Part shown: positions 46,156 through 56,725 of the stretch, one piece after another | Layout: each line of letters starts with the position of its first letter | Numbering within the stretch: the stretch's first letter is position 1 | DNA from: Noviluteimonas gilva | Lineage (GTDB): Bacteria; Pseudomonadota; Gammaproteobacteria; Xanthomonadales; Xanthomonadaceae | Length of the DNA: 64,000 nucleotides | Assembly: GCF_009740395.1 (NCBI RefSeq) | Contig: NZ_WOXT01000005.1 | Span: forward strand, 124,001 to 188,000 | Direction of reading: 5' to 3' | Notes under the pieces: model-generated | Databases searched by the model: none | What the model saw: the letters and a program-made list of their open reading frames with translations, nothing else | What the model was told of the DNA's origin: nothing | Program-made: the position numbers and the translations under genes

Positions 46156-46297
46156 CCGCGGAATCGCCTTCGATAGATCGTATTGCGTGCCACTAGCCCC
46201 GCGTTCTCTTTTCGATCCGACATTGAACGTCGGGCTCCTTAACGTCCCGAGACCAGCCCCCCTGAAGTGACCGTGGTTATCGCGGCACAAGACAGCG

Positions 46298-47017
46298 TTA
46301 TGTCGTCTCGTCCCCTTCCATCGCGGGATGGGCCACTAGTGCCAGATCCATGCGATACAACTTCAGCACAACATCGCGCCGCAAGACTTCGATGAGCACA
46401 CTGTGCAATGCCCGGTCCGCGTGGGGTGTCCTTCGTTGCGCCAGGCCTAGCATTTCTAGAGTGGCGTGCAATGCCATGCCAGTCATGAACCGAAGCATGT
46501 CCGCGACTTCGGATTCCGGAAAATCGATATCCCTTGTTCGTCGCAACAGTGATTGGTACGACCCATGCACGAATCCATGCAACGATCGCTTCGATTGCTC
46601 CCAGGTGTCGAGTAAAAATGCGAACTTCTCGTCCTTTGTCAGCTTGGCAACCGTCCGGATCAACCTTTCCACGTCTTGGGACCCGCCGCTCCGGAAATGC
46701 TCCATTTGCGCGTCGCTGGCGTGCAGTAGCCACAGGCCTCTGGCGTAGGCTTCAAACGCCGGGCGCATGAGCGTCGCCGCAGATCCGGCGAGCGAGAACT
46801 CCAAGAGTTTGATCATCGACCGCTGGTGCTCGTGGACCATCAGGAAAGCCACGATGGCCATGCGTTCCTGGTAGGTGGCTTGGTCATTGAGCGCCAAGCT
46901 ATGGAGTCCGCTGCTTTCGGTCCACACGTCAAATTCGTCCGCGATCGCCAAGGCCTTCTGCACATCTTCGTTAGCCAGATACGTCGGCCAGATCGGTTCT
47001 CTCGTCTCGACAGTCAT
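46298..47017 (-). CDS. DUF6988-like protein
   Basis: This 239-residue helical protein contains MIKLLEFSLAGSAATLMRPAFEAYARGLWLLH and SLHGFVHGSYQSLLRR, the layout of the DUF6988 group. The ATG at 47017 is taken; a frame to 47077 is open but lacks support. The function of the family is unknown. It faces the defence cassette (converging, 142 bases apart) and shares its lower GC, so it may belong to the same accessory segment. Confidence 0.75.
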   Translation of the reverse strand: MTVETREPIWPTYLANEDVQKALAIADEFDVWTESSGLHSLALNDQATYQERMAIVAFLMVHEHQRSMIKLLEFSLAGSAATLMRPAFEAYARGLWLLHASDAQMEHFRSGGSQDVERLIRTVAKLTKDEKFAFLLDTWEQSKRSLHGFVHGSYQSLLRRTRDIDFPESEVADMLRFMTGMALHATLEMLGLAQRRTPHADRALHSVLIEVLRRDVVLKLYRMDLALVAHPAMEGDETT

Positions 47018-47163
47018 GCTGATCTCACCCAAGCCTAGTTCAGCCCATTGATGCCGATCGAGCGGCAGCAAGGGCAAGCGAAACCTACCAGCGCTTCCCC
47101 AATCCTAGTGGTCCGCCCTTGGGCGAAGGAGCTGCTGAAACACACCGTCAGCTACTCAAACGC

Positions 47164-47194
47164 AAAAAAAAGCCCCGCCAAATCGGCGAGGCTT
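47164..47194 (-). terminator. Terminator after tRNA-Pro
   Basis: Read leftwards, AGCCTCGCC and GGCGGGGCT form a 9-base stem with one mismatch around a short A/T loop, followed by eight T. It lies 11 bases beyond the tRNA 3' end. Confidence 0.88.
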
Positions 47195-47204
47195 CTTGTT
47201 TATT

Positions 47205-47281
47205 TGGTCGGGGTAGCCGGATTCGAACCGACGACCACCAGTCCCCCAGACTGGTGCGCTACCAGGCTGCGCTATACCCCG
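47205..47281 (-). tRNA. tRNA-Pro (anticodon GGG)
   Basis: This is a 77-base cloverleaf with CCA encoded. The 7-base acceptor stem is CGGGGTA with TACCCCG, the T-loop is GGTTCGAATCC, and the anticodon loop CTGGGGG gives GGG. It follows the merR gene of the ihfA operon, a common order in Xanthomonadaceae. Confidence 0.95.
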
Positions 47282-47333
47282 GGTAGGCCGGCGATCATAC
47301 CGCATCGCCGCATTTCGGCCCAGATCTGCGAAT

Positions 47334-47690
47334 TCAGCGACGCAGCAGGACGAGGATTTCTTCGAGCTCCATCCGCACCTGCTTGATGATCTGCGTGCTC
47401 AGTGCGCTCTCCTGCTTCGCGCCCTCGCCTTCCAGGCGCAGGCGGGCGCCGCCGATCGTGTAGCCCTGTTCGTACAGCAGGCCGCGGATCTGGCGGACCA
47501 TCAGCACGTCGTGGCGCTGATAGTAGCGGCGGTTGCCGCGGCGCTTGACGGGCTTCAGGCTCGGGAATTCGGTTTCCCAGTAACGCAGCACGTGCGGTTT
47601 GACGTCGCACAGCTCGCTGACTTCACCGATGGTGAAGTAGCGCTTGGCCGGAATCGGCGGAAGTTCCTTGTTACTGCCCGGATCAAGCAT
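47334..47690 (-). CDS. MerR family transcriptional regulator next to ihfA
   Basis: This 118-residue protein has an N-terminal winged helix ([22 protein letters not shown]), then [27 protein letters not shown], and a C-terminal helix that pairs dimers. It lacks the metal-binding Cys of metal-sensing MerR proteins. It overlaps the 3' end of ihfA by 8 bases. This ihfA-linked regulator is found in many gammaproteobacteria; its targets are not known to me. Confidence 0.92.
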   Translation of the reverse strand: MLDPGSNKELPPIPAKRYFTIGEVSELCDVKPHVLRYWETEFPSLKPVKRRGNRRYYQRHDVLMVRQIRGLLYEQGYTIGGARLRLEGEGAKQESALSTQIIKQVRMELEEILVLLRR

Positions 47691-47985
47691 TGCCCGCCCC
47701 CGTGTAAGCCTCGACGCGTTCCTTCAACTTCTGCCCGGGGCGGAAAGTCACCACCGTGCGGGCGGAAATCGGGATCTCTTCGCCGGTCTTCGGGTTGCGG
47801 CCCGGGCGTTGGTTCTTGCGGCGCAGGTCGAAGTTGCCGAAGCCGGACAGCTTGACCTGCCTGCCCTGCTCCAGCGCTTCGCGGAGCGCGTCGAAGAACG
47901 CGTCGACGAATTCCTTCGCCTCGCGTTTGTTCAGGCCGACCTCGTCGAACAATCGTTCGGCCATTTCCGCTTTGGTCAACGCCAT
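47683..47985 (-). CDS. ihfA: Integration host factor subunit alpha
   Basis: This 100-residue DNA-bending protein has [20 protein letters not shown] at the start, the body [20 protein letters not shown] with the Pro that inserts into DNA, and [12 protein letters not shown]. It pairs with IhfB (not in this window) to bend DNA in recombination and transcription. It lies 17 bases after pheT, as is usual. Confidence 0.97.
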   Translation of the reverse strand: MALTKAEMAERLFDEVGLNKREAKEFVDAFFDALREALEQGRQVKLSGFGNFDLRRKNQRPGRNPKTGEEIPISARTVVTFRPGQKLKERVEAYTGAGNA

Positions 47986-48002
47986 CTCGTCCCCCTGACG
48001 AT

Positions 48003-50426
48003 TCAGCTGCGGATCGCGGCGTGGTGTTTTGCCTGCAGTGCCGAGACCACCTCGGTCACTACTTGCTCCACGTCGCGGTCGGTCAGGGTGCGCGATTCAT
48101 CTTGGAGAATCAAGCCCATAGCGAGACTCTTGAAACCGGATTCGACGCCCGCGCCGCTGTAGCGGTCGAACAGCACCAAGTCCCTTAAAAATGCGCCTGC
48201 GGCCGCTTTCACGGTGTCGCTGACGTCGGCCCAGCGCACGTTTTCGGGGACGACGAACGCGAGGTCGCGGCGGACGGACGGGAACTTCGACAGGCCCGCG
48301 GCGCGCGGAATGTTGCGGGCCAGCATCGGGTCCAGGTCGAGTTCGAAGGCGATCACGTCGCCGTGCAGGTCCAGGGCCTTCGCCAGGCGCGGGTGCAACT
48401 GGCCGATCCAGCCGATGCGCGCCTCGCCCTCTTCCGTCAGGCGGAAGACGTCGGCCGAGCGCCCGGGGTGGCCGTGCGGGGCGGTCGAGGGGCGGAAGGC
48501 GAGCGGTGCGTTGGACAGCAGCGCGATCGATTCCAGGTCGGCCTTGAGGTCGTGGAAGTCGACGGGGCGCGGGCGGTCGGACCATTGCTCGGTCGTTGCG
48601 CTGCCGATGGCGACTGCGGCGATGCGTTGGGTTTCTGTCGGGGCCTGCGATTGCGTTGCGTGAGGGGGCAACGCCCCCTCAAACCCCGTGTTCGCGGAAT
48701 GGAACACGCGGCCAATCTCGAACAGGCGCACGCGCGTCTGCTGGCGCGCGGTGTTGCGCGCGAGTGCGGCGACCAGGCCCGGCAGCAACTGCGTGCGCAT
48801 CACGCCGAGTTCGGCGCTCAGCGGGTTCGCGAGCGGCACGGCGTTGTCGGTCGCGTGCCACGTGGTGAGCAGCGCTTCGTCGACGAAGGCGTAGTTCACC
48901 GCTTCGAGGTAATCGCGCGATGCCAGGTGCCTGCGCACGGTGGATTCTTCGACTTTCGTTTCCGTCGGCGCGGCCAGGCGCGTGCCGCCGCCGGGGAGCG
49001 TCGCGGGGATGTTGTCGTAGCCGAAGATGCGCGCGATTTCCTCGACGAGGTCTTCTTCGATCGCGATGTCGAAGCGGCGCGTCGGCGGCAGCACGTTCCA
49101 CCCATCGTTGGTCGGGACGACGGCCAGGCCAAGCGCGTGGAGGATGCGCTGGACTTCGGCGTCGGGCACCTGCGTGCCGAGGACACGTTTCAGGCGCGCG
49201 CGGCGCAAGCCGACGTACTGGCGCTGCGGCAGGTGTTCGGGCAGCACGGCTTCGGTGACCGGGCCCGGCGCGCCGCCGGCGATCTCGACGATCAGGCGCG
49301 TGGCGATTTCGATCGCCTGGCGCGGGAGGTCGGGATCGACGCCGCGTTCGAAACGATGGCCGGCATCGGTGTGCAGACCGAGGCGACGGCCGCGGCCGAT
49401 GATCGCGCTCGGGATCCAGTGCGCGGCTTCGAGGAACACGTTGTGCGTGGTGTCGGTCACGCGCGTGTCGAAACCGCCCATGATGCCGCCGAGCGCGACG
49501 GCGCGGTCGTTGTCGGCGACGACGAGAAATTGATCGTCGAGTGCGACGTCGCGGCCATCGAGGAGCTTCAGCGCTTCACCGGCGCGCGCGCGGCGCACGC
49601 TGATCGGGCCGGTCAGCAGGTCGCGGTCGAACGCGTGCATCGGCTGGCCGATTTCCAGCATCACGTATTGCGTGACGTCGACGAGCAGGCTGATCGGGCG
49701 GATGCCGCTGCGGCGCAGGCGTTCGGCCATCCAGATCGGCGTTTGCGTCTGCGCATCGATGCCTTCGATCACGCGACCGACGAAGCGCGGGACCTCGGCG
49801 CCGGCATCGAGCTTGATCGTCATCGCTGCGTCGTTGAGCGCGGGCATCGGCGTTGCATCGAACGGCACGACTTCGCTGCCGAAGGCGGCGGCGACGTCGT
49901 ACGCAATGCCACGCACGCTGAAGCAATCGGCGCGGTTGGGCGTGAGCTTGAGTTCGAAGCGCGCGTCGGGCAGGCCGAGGTATTCAGCGAGCGGGACACC
50001 GATGGGCGCGTCGTTGGGCAGTTCGAGCAAACCGGAGGCGTCGGCGTCGAGGCCGAGTTCCTTCGCCGAACAGAGCATGCCGTTGGACTCCACGCCGCGC
50101 AGTTTCGCGGCCTTGATCGTCAACGTGCCGACCTGCGTGCCGATGGTGGCGAGCGGCGCGACCAGGCCCGGGCGCGCGTTCGGCGCGCCGCACACGATCT
50201 GTTGCAACGCGCCGGTGCCGATGTCGACCTTGCACACCTGCAGCTTGTCGGCTTCCGGATGCTTGACGCATTCGACGATGCGCGCGACGACGACGCCGTC
50301 GAGGCCTTCGCCCAACACGCCCATCTCTTCCACTTCCAGGCCGATGGCGGTCAGCGTGGCGGAGAGTTGTTCGCGCGTGGCATCGGTGCGCACGTGCTGG
50401 CGGAGCCAGTTTTCGGGGAACTTCAT
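48003..50426 (-). CDS. pheT: Phenylalanyl-tRNA synthetase beta subunit
   Basis: This 807-residue beta chain forms an alpha2-beta2 enzyme with PheS. Recognisable parts are the N-terminal [11 protein letters not shown], the EMAP-like tRNA-binding domain ([21 protein letters not shown]), the B3/B4 editing region ([20 protein letters not shown]), the B5 DNA-binding-like domain ([12 protein letters not shown]) and the C-terminal anticodon-binding domain ([12 protein letters not shown]). It starts 12 bases after pheS and is cotranscribed. Confidence 0.97.
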   Translation of the reverse strand: MKFPENWLRQHVRTDATREQLSATLTAIGLEVEEMGVLGEGLDGVVVARIVECVKHPEADKLQVCKVDIGTGALQQIVCGAPNARPGLVAPLATIGTQVGTLTIKAAKLRGVESNGMLCSAKELGLDADASGLLELPNDAPIGVPLAEYLGLPDARFELKLTPNRADCFSVRGIAYDVAAAFGSEVVPFDATPMPALNDAAMTIKLDAGAEVPRFVGRVIEGIDAQTQTPIWMAERLRRSGIRPISLLVDVTQYVMLEIGQPMHAFDRDLLTGPISVRRARAGEALKLLDGRDVALDDQFLVVADNDRAVALGGIMGGFDTRVTDTTHNVFLEAAHWIPSAIIGRGRRLGLHTDAGHRFERGVDPDLPRQAIEIATRLIVEIAGGAPGPVTEAVLPEHLPQRQYVGLRRARLKRVLGTQVPDAEVQRILHALGLAVVPTNDGWNVLPPTRRFDIAIEEDLVEEIARIFGYDNIPATLPGGGTRLAAPTETKVEESTVRRHLASRDYLEAVNYAFVDEALLTTWHATDNAVPLANPLSAELGVMRTQLLPGLVAALARNTARQQTRVRLFEIGRVFHSANTGFEGALPPHATQSQAPTETQRIAAVAIGSATTEQWSDRPRPVDFHDLKADLESIALLSNAPLAFRPSTAPHGHPGRSADVFRLTEEGEARIGWIGQLHPRLAKALDLHGDVIAFELDLDPMLARNIPRAAGLSKFPSVRRDLAFVVPENVRWADVSDTVKAAAGAFLRDLVLFDRYSGAGVESGFKSLAMGLILQDESRTLTDRDVEQVVTEVVSALQAKHHAAIRS

Positions 50427-50438
50427 TGGTTCAAGTCC

Positions 50439-51572
<1,134 letters not shown>

Positions 51573-51932
51573 TTACGCCGCGAGCGCGCTCTTCGCCTTT
51601 TCGGCCAGCGCCGCAAAACCCACCGCATCGTGCACGGCGATATCGGCCAGCACCTTGCGGTCGAGGGTGATGCCGGCCTTCAGCAGGCCGTTCATGAAGC
51701 GGCTGTAGCTCATGCCGTTGATGCGGGCCGCCGCGTTGATACGCGTGATCCACAGCGAACGGAAGTTGCGCTTCTTCTGCTTGCGGCCGATGTAGGCGTA
51801 CTGCAGCGCCTTCGTGACCGCCTGCTTGGCGACGCGGAAGACTTTGCGGCGGGCGTGGTAGTAGCCCTTCGCTTGCTTCAGGATTTTCTTATGACGACGG
51901 CGGGCCGTCACACCACGTTTGACTCGTGCCAT
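51573..51932 (-). CDS. rplT: 50S ribosomal protein L20
   Basis: This 119-residue basic protein starts [29 protein letters not shown] and has [23 protein letters not shown], all typical of L20. L20 binds 23S rRNA early in assembly and in other bacteria represses its own operon. It follows rpmI by 13 bases. Confidence 0.98.
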   Translation of the reverse strand: MARVKRGVTARRRHKKILKQAKGYYHARRKVFRVAKQAVTKALQYAYIGRKQKKRNFRSLWITRINAAARINGMSYSRFMNGLLKAGITLDRKVLADIAVHDAVGFAALAEKAKSALAA

Positions 51933-51945
51933 TTGTCAGCCCTCC

Positions 51946-52143
51946 TCAGAGATACGGAAGCATGCGGTCCAGACGGCCCGCGTCCTCGGCACGAACATGG
52001 TTCGTCTGCCGGAGGTTGCGCTTCCGCTTGGTCGCCTTCTTGGTGAGGATGTGGCTCTTGTTGGCGTGGCCGCACTTGTACTTGCCGGAAGCAGTCTTCC
52101 GGAAGCGCTTGGCCGCCGCCCGATTGGTCTTGATCTTGGGCAT
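51946..52143 (-). CDS. rpmI: 50S ribosomal protein L35
   Basis: This 65-residue basic protein starts [20 protein letters not shown] and ends [10 protein letters not shown], the normal length and ends of L35. It is followed by rplT. The ATG at 52143 was chosen; the longer open frame upstream is leader DNA. Confidence 0.97.
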   Translation of the reverse strand: MPKIKTNRAAAKRFRKTASGKYKCGHANKSHILTKKATKRKRNLRQTNHVRAEDAGRLDRMLPYL

Positions 52144-52450
52144 GGGTGTAGTCCGTTTCGAAACGATGTCTGGCGTGGCGGTGGCGTGAGCCACTCTTTC
52201 CGTCCGTGCCTGCGCCGGCTTGTGTCGCGTGCCCCTGGGGGCTACGACGGGATCCTTGAACAACAACCCCGGCGAACCGGGCCCGGCATTATGCAGGCCC
52301 GGCGAATGCGTTGCAATTCAAAACGTTAGTTGGGCGCCGTGCCGGTGATGGGCGACTGCGTCTCAGCGGTCGACGCGACTGGCCTCGGGGCCGGCGTCGC
52401 GAGGCCCCAAAAACAAACGGGCCGCTTTGCGCGGCCCGTCGGTCGATCGA
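52144..52450. other. infC-rpmI intergenic leader
   Basis: These 307 bases between infC and rpmI are long for this operon. They hold the infC terminator (52411-52439), a second stem (GGCCTCG at 52381-52387 with CGAGGCC at 52400-52406) and the rpmI leader. The leader may carry an L20 autoregulatory fold as in other bacteria. No gene is seen. Confidence 0.5.
52411..52439 (-). terminator. Terminator after infC
   Basis: ACGGGCCGC (52417-52425) and GCGGCCCGT (52431-52439) form a 9-base stem with a 5-base loop. Read leftwards it is followed by TTGTTTTTG. It begins 12 bases after the infC stop, so rpmI may have its own promoter. Confidence 0.8.
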
Positions 52451-52975
52451 TTACGTCTTCTTCTTCGGCGCGATCATCATCACCATCTGCCGGCCTTCCA
52501 GGCGGGGCCGCGACTCGATGACGATGTCCTCGCCCAGGTCCAGCTCGATGCGCTTGGCCATCTGCTGGCCCAGCTCCTGGTGGCTCATCTCGCGGCCGCG
52601 GAAGCGGATGTTGACCTTGATCTTGTCGCCCTCTTCCAGGAAGCGGCGCATGTTGCGCAGCTTGATCTGGTAGTCGCCCTCGTCGGTCACGGGGCGGAAC
52701 TTCACTTCCTTGATCTCGACCTGCTTCTGCTTCTTCTTGGCAGCCGCGGCCTTCTTTTGCGTCTCGAACTTGAACTTGCCGAAATCCATGATCCGGCACA
52801 CCGGCGGATCGGCGTTCGGCTGGATCTCCACGAGATCCAAACCTTCGTCTTCGGCCATCCGCAGGGCTTCGTCGCGCGTGAGCACGCCGATCATTTCGCC
52901 GTCGCTGCCGATCACGCGGACGCGCGGCACGCGGATTTCGCTGTTCTTTCGATTCTGCTTTTCGGGGGTGCTGAT
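52451..52975 (-). CDS. infC: Translation initiation factor IF-3, likely ATC start
   Basis: This 174-residue IF-3 binds the 30S subunit and checks the start codon. The conserved N-terminus [20 protein letters not shown] is read in frame only if translation begins at ATC (52975-52973), which has GGAG 8 bases upstream. The first in-frame ATG/GTG codons are inside that conserved region. A rare start codon is the known autoregulatory device of infC (AUU in E. coli). The rest is standard ([22 protein letters not shown]). Confidence 0.95.
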   Translation of the reverse strand: MSTPEKQNRKNSEIRVPRVRVIGSDGEMIGVLTRDEALRMAEDEGLDLVEIQPNADPPVCRIMDFGKFKFETQKKAAAAKKKQKQVEIKEVKFRPVTDEGDYQIKLRNMRRFLEEGDKIKVNIRFRGREMSHQELGQQMAKRIELDLGEDIVIESRPRLEGRQMVMMIAPKKKT

Positions 52976-53041
52976 GTCGCAATCTCCGTGGAGTATCGAG
53001 CCGCGCGCGGCTGGGGCCGCCCGCGGAACTTTGGTTTGACG

Positions 53042-54958
53042 CTACTGCTCGTCGCGCAGGCGCTGTGCGAAGTCGGCGACGGACATGGTGCCCAGGTCTT
53101 CGCCACTGCGCGTGCGCACCGCGATGGCGCCATTTTCCTTCTCGCGATCGCCGACCACGAGCAGGTATGGCACGCGCTGCAGCGTGTGCTCGCGAATCTT
53201 ATAGCCGATTTTTTCGTTCCGCAAATCGGCATTGACCCGGAGGCCTTGATTCGTAAGGGTTTTCCGAACCTCGTCCACCCAATCGGCCTGGGCGTCGGTG
53301 ATATTCATCACCACGGCCTGCACCGGGGCCAGCCAGGCCGGGAATTGGCCGGCATGGTGTTCGATCAGGATGCCGATGAAGCGCTCCATCGAGCCGACGA
53401 TGGCCCGGTGCAGCATGACCGGGTGGCGCTTGGCGCTGTGCTCGTCGACGTACTCGGCGCCCAGGCGGCCGGGCATCATGAAGTCGACCTGCATCGTGCC
53501 CAGCTGCCAGGTGCGGCCGATGGCGTCCTTGAGGTGATATTCGATCTTCGGGCCGTAAAACGCGCCTTCGCCCGGCAACTCCTGCCATTCCACGCCCGCG
53601 GCACGCAGCGCCGAGCGCAGGGCGTCCTCGGCCTTGTCCCAGGTGGCGTCGTCGCCCAGGCGCGGTTCGGGGCGCAGCGCGATCTTCAGTTGCACGTCTT
53701 CGAAGCCGAAGCGGGCGTAGACATCCATCGCCTGCTTGTGGAACGCGGTGACTTCGGCCTCGATCTGATTCTCGGTGCAGAAGATGTGCCCGTCGTCCTG
53801 GGTGAAGCCGCGCACCCGCAGGATGCCGTGCAGCGCGCCGGAGGGCTCGTTGCGATGGCAGGCGCCGAATTCGCCGTAGCGGATCGGGAGGTCGCGGTAG
53901 CTGTGCAGGCCGTGGTTGAACACCTGCACGTGACCCGGGCAGTTCATGGGCTTGACCGCGTAGGTGTGCTTCTCCGACTCGGTGAAGAACATGTTGGCCT
54001 GGTAGTTGTCCCAGTGGCCCGAGCGCTTCCACAGCGACACGTCCAGGATCTGCGGGCAACGCACTTCCTGGTAGCCCGACTCGCGATACACCTTGCGCAT
54101 GTATTGCTCGACGACCTGCCAGATCGACCAGCCCTTCGGATGCCAGAACACCAGGCCCGGTGCTTCTTCCTGCAGGTGGAACAGGTCCTGCTGCTTGGCG
54201 ATCTTGCGGTGGTCGCGCTTCTCGGCTTCCTCGAGCTGCGTCAGGTACGCCTTGAGGTCCTTGTCGTTGAGCCACGCGGTGCCGTAGATGCGGCTGAGCA
54301 TCGCGTTGTTGTGGTCGCCGCGCCAATAGGCGCCGGCCACCTTCATCAGCTTGAAGGCGCGCAATTTTTCCGTGCCGGGCACGTGCGGGCCGCGGCACAA
54401 ATCGGTGAACTCGCCCTGCGAATACAGCGAGAGGTCTTCGTCGGCGGGGATCGATTCGATGATCTGCGCCTTGTAGTCCTCGCCCATGCCGCGGAAGAAC
54501 TGCACCGCCTCATCGCGCGACTTGACGCTGCGCGAAACCGGCTGCGCTTCCTTCACGATCTTCTGCATTTCCGCTTCGATCGCGGGCAGGTCGTCGGGCG
54601 TGAACGGACGCTCGTACGCGAAGTCGTAGTAGAAGCCGTTGTCGATCACCGGGCCGATGGTGACCTGCGCGCCGGGATACAGGCGCTGCACGGCCTGCGC
54701 GAGCAGGTGCGCGGTGGAGTGGCGCAACACGTCGAGCGCATCGGGATGCTTGTCGGTGACGATTTCGAGCGCGGCGTCGCGGTCGATCCGGTAGCTGGTG
54801 TCGACCAGCTTGCCGTCGACCTTCCCCGCGAGCGCGGCCTTCGCCAGGCCCGCGCCGATGGAGGCGGCGATTTCGGCGACGGTCACCGGATGGTCGAAGC
54901 TGCGGACGCTGCCGTCGGGCAGCGTGATCGCGACGGGAGATTGGACTTCTGCATTCAT
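53042..54958 (-). CDS. thrS: Threonyl-tRNA synthetase
   Basis: This 638-residue class II synthetase has an N-terminal TGS domain ([19 protein letters not shown]), an editing domain with [12 protein letters not shown], the catalytic domain with [14 protein letters not shown] (zinc Cys) and motif 2 around [15 protein letters not shown], and a C-terminal anticodon domain ([11 protein letters not shown]). It starts the thrS-infC-rpmI-rplT group and ends 66 bases before infC. Confidence 0.98.
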   Translation of the reverse strand: MNAEVQSPVAITLPDGSVRSFDHPVTVAEIAASIGAGLAKAALAGKVDGKLVDTSYRIDRDAALEIVTDKHPDALDVLRHSTAHLLAQAVQRLYPGAQVTIGPVIDNGFYYDFAYERPFTPDDLPAIEAEMQKIVKEAQPVSRSVKSRDEAVQFFRGMGEDYKAQIIESIPADEDLSLYSQGEFTDLCRGPHVPGTEKLRAFKLMKVAGAYWRGDHNNAMLSRIYGTAWLNDKDLKAYLTQLEEAEKRDHRKIAKQQDLFHLQEEAPGLVFWHPKGWSIWQVVEQYMRKVYRESGYQEVRCPQILDVSLWKRSGHWDNYQANMFFTESEKHTYAVKPMNCPGHVQVFNHGLHSYRDLPIRYGEFGACHRNEPSGALHGILRVRGFTQDDGHIFCTENQIEAEVTAFHKQAMDVYARFGFEDVQLKIALRPEPRLGDDATWDKAEDALRSALRAAGVEWQELPGEGAFYGPKIEYHLKDAIGRTWQLGTMQVDFMMPGRLGAEYVDEHSAKRHPVMLHRAIVGSMERFIGILIEHHAGQFPAWLAPVQAVVMNITDAQADWVDEVRKTLTNQGLRVNADLRNEKIGYKIREHTLQRVPYLLVVGDREKENGAIAVRTRSGEDLGTMSVADFAQRLRDEQ

Positions 54959-54976
54959 TGCGGGGCACCAGAAATG

Positions 54977-54996
54977 AAAAAAGCGCCCGAGGGCGC
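54977..54996 (-). terminator. Terminator upstream of thrS
   Basis: Read leftwards, GCGCCCTCGGGCGC is followed by six T. It ends tRNA-Val transcription (about 140 bases beyond the tRNA) or acts as a leader terminator 19 bases before thrS. Confidence 0.75.
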
Positions 54997-55139
54997 CTGC
55001 TGTCGCTGCGACTCGGGAAGGCTCAGGGTTGGATGCGCGTAGTGTTCATGTCGCACGCTAAGCCGGCGTTTCCGCGGGCTACCTCATCTAAGTCTTGTCG
55101 CGATCGTATCGATTGGGTGCCATCCACGCCAGAAAAGCG

Positions 55140-55214
55140 TGGTGGGCGGTACAGGGTTCGAACCTGTGACCCCTACCATGTCAAGGTAGTGCTCTACCGC
55201 TGAGCTAACCGCCC
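55140..55214 (-). tRNA. tRNA-Val (anticodon GAC)
   Basis: This is a 75-base cloverleaf with CCA. The acceptor is GGGCGGT with ACCGCCC, the T-arm is AGGTTCGAACCCT, and the anticodon loop TTGACAT gives GAC (Val). It stands upstream of thrS on the same strand. Confidence 0.95.
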
Positions 55215-55315
55215 GTAGTGCCCCACCCGACCTGACGGCCGAGCGGGGCTGCGCAGTTTAGCGGAGCCGTTGCGTTGCCACAACGGGCGCGCGCGGTTTT
55301 CGGTGAATCCGCTGA

Positions 55316-56605
55316 TCACTCCCGGAAGCGGGAGATCGCCGGCGCCATGAAGTCGATGCCGCGCGCGTTGTCGATGCGCCCGGCGACGCCGCAGGGCGCG
55401 CCGTCGCACGCGGTCGGCGCGGGGCCGGAGAAGCGGCCCAGCCAGATGCCGTTGCCGGGATCGGTCATGAGCGTGCCGAACATCGGCGTGCGCAGGTCGA
55501 AGGAGAACGCGAAGGCGCCGTAGGTCACGGTGCCGTCGGGTGCGGTCTGCGCGGCAATGTCGTGCGCGGCGCCCATCGCGTGACCGAGTTCGTGCGCGAG
55601 CACGTACGCACCGCAGGGCGCGACGTTCGCGACGACATAACCGTGGCGCGGATCGAGGTCCACGTCGCCCTGTTGGTTCGCGCCGTTCAACCAGGACGCA
55701 CCGCAGGTATCGTCCTTCGCATCCGGCGTCGGGCGGATGAACGCCGCGAGATCGGCGGAGGTCTTGTCGCGCATCGCTTCGAAGTCGATGTCGTCGAACG
55801 TGCCGGACGTGAGCACGTCGAGCGCTTCGGCGTTGGTGAGCGTCGCGGGAATCGCGACTTCCTGCGCGCCGACCATATGCAGGCGCACGCGCGTGCCGCT
55901 GTCCCGGTGCGTCTGGTTCGCCACGGCGATCAAATGCGCGACCTGCGTTTCCGCCGCCGCGACACTGCCGCGCAGCGCAACGAGCTCGGGCGAATACAGC
56001 CCCAGCACGTCGATGCGGACCTGCGAGCGATCGTCCAGGCGGATCGGATGATCGGCCATGGCCTTGAAGTATTCGGTATCGAATTCGCCACCCGGCGGAA
56101 CGCGATAGTCCGGCGTGCCCGGGCGACCCTGCTGGCCACGCGGCACGAGATTGCGCGCGGGCGCGACAGTCACCATGCCGTTGCCTTCGGTTTCGATCTG
56201 CATCGCGTGGCCGTCGGGCATCGGCAACTGGCCGAACACCGCGTTGGGGCCGAAGGTGAGCACCATCGATTGCGAACCGGCGACCGTCTGCACGCGACCG
56301 ACCAGCGACCAGTGCCCGCCGCCATGCGTTTCCTGGCGTTCGATCTTGACCGGATACGAGCTGCCGTCGGCCAGCACGACGTCGAGCGTGCCGTCGCGCA
56401 ACGCGCGGCGCGCCATGGCGGCATCGAGCTGGATCCCCTGCCCGCCTTCGCCGAGGCGCAGGGTGGGCACGGCGTCTTCGATGACGGACGACTGCAGGGA
56501 CGCGGGCGCGCTTTCGCGCGCGTGCTCCGCGTGCGAATTCCAGACTGCAAGACCCACGACTGCCGCGACCAGCGTGCAGGCCGCCGCCCCCTTGACCATC
56601 CCCAT
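55316..56605 (-). CDS. Secreted metzincin-type metalloprotease
   Basis: This protein of about 429 residues has an N-terminal signal/anchor (AACTLVAAVVGLAVW), a propeptide-like region of about 170 residues and a catalytic domain. That domain contains the extended zinc motif HELGHAMGAAHD (HExxHxxGxxHD) and, further on, a Met in TPMFGTLM that could be the Met-turn. Several Cys suggest disulphides. This is the reprolysin-like (M12B/M72-type) architecture. The ATG at 56605 has GGTGGG just upstream; starts at 56641 or 56674 are possible. It is probably exported and digests proteins outside the cell. Confidence 0.88.
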   Translation of the reverse strand: MGMVKGAAACTLVAAVVGLAVWNSHAEHARESAPASLQSSVIEDAVPTLRLGEGGQGIQLDAAMARRALRDGTLDVVLADGSSYPVKIERQETHGGGHWSLVGRVQTVAGSQSMVLTFGPNAVFGQLPMPDGHAMQIETEGNGMVTVAPARNLVPRGQQGRPGTPDYRVPPGGEFDTEYFKAMADHPIRLDDRSQVRIDVLGLYSPELVALRGSVAAAETQVAHLIAVANQTHRDSGTRVRLHMVGAQEVAIPATLTNAEALDVLTSGTFDDIDFEAMRDKTSADLAAFIRPTPDAKDDTCGASWLNGANQQGDVDLDPRHGYVVANVAPCGAYVLAHELGHAMGAAHDIAAQTAPDGTVTYGAFAFSFDLRTPMFGTLMTDPGNGIWLGRFSGPAPTACDGAPCGVAGRIDNARGIDFMAPAISRFRE

Positions 56606-56725
56606 CGAAACCCACCGCTGTGAACCCACCGCAGCGCGCATCTTAGCCAAGTCCGCGGGCGCGGACAGGGCCATTTGTCAGGAGGAAACGTGCCGATATA
56701 CGGCGGGATCGGCCGCCTGCCCCGT

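Noticed and set aside
38735-47194. The two similar GC-rich hairpins at 38735 and 47164 as direct repeats flanking an island
   Set aside because: Both are ordinary intrinsic terminators with T-runs beside a gene and a tRNA. The similarity is the common GCCCCGC terminator stem, not an attachment site.
52427-55042. Plus-strand open frame opposite infC and thrS
   Set aside because: It is an antisense shadow of thrS, with no ribosome site and a composition typical of shadow frames.
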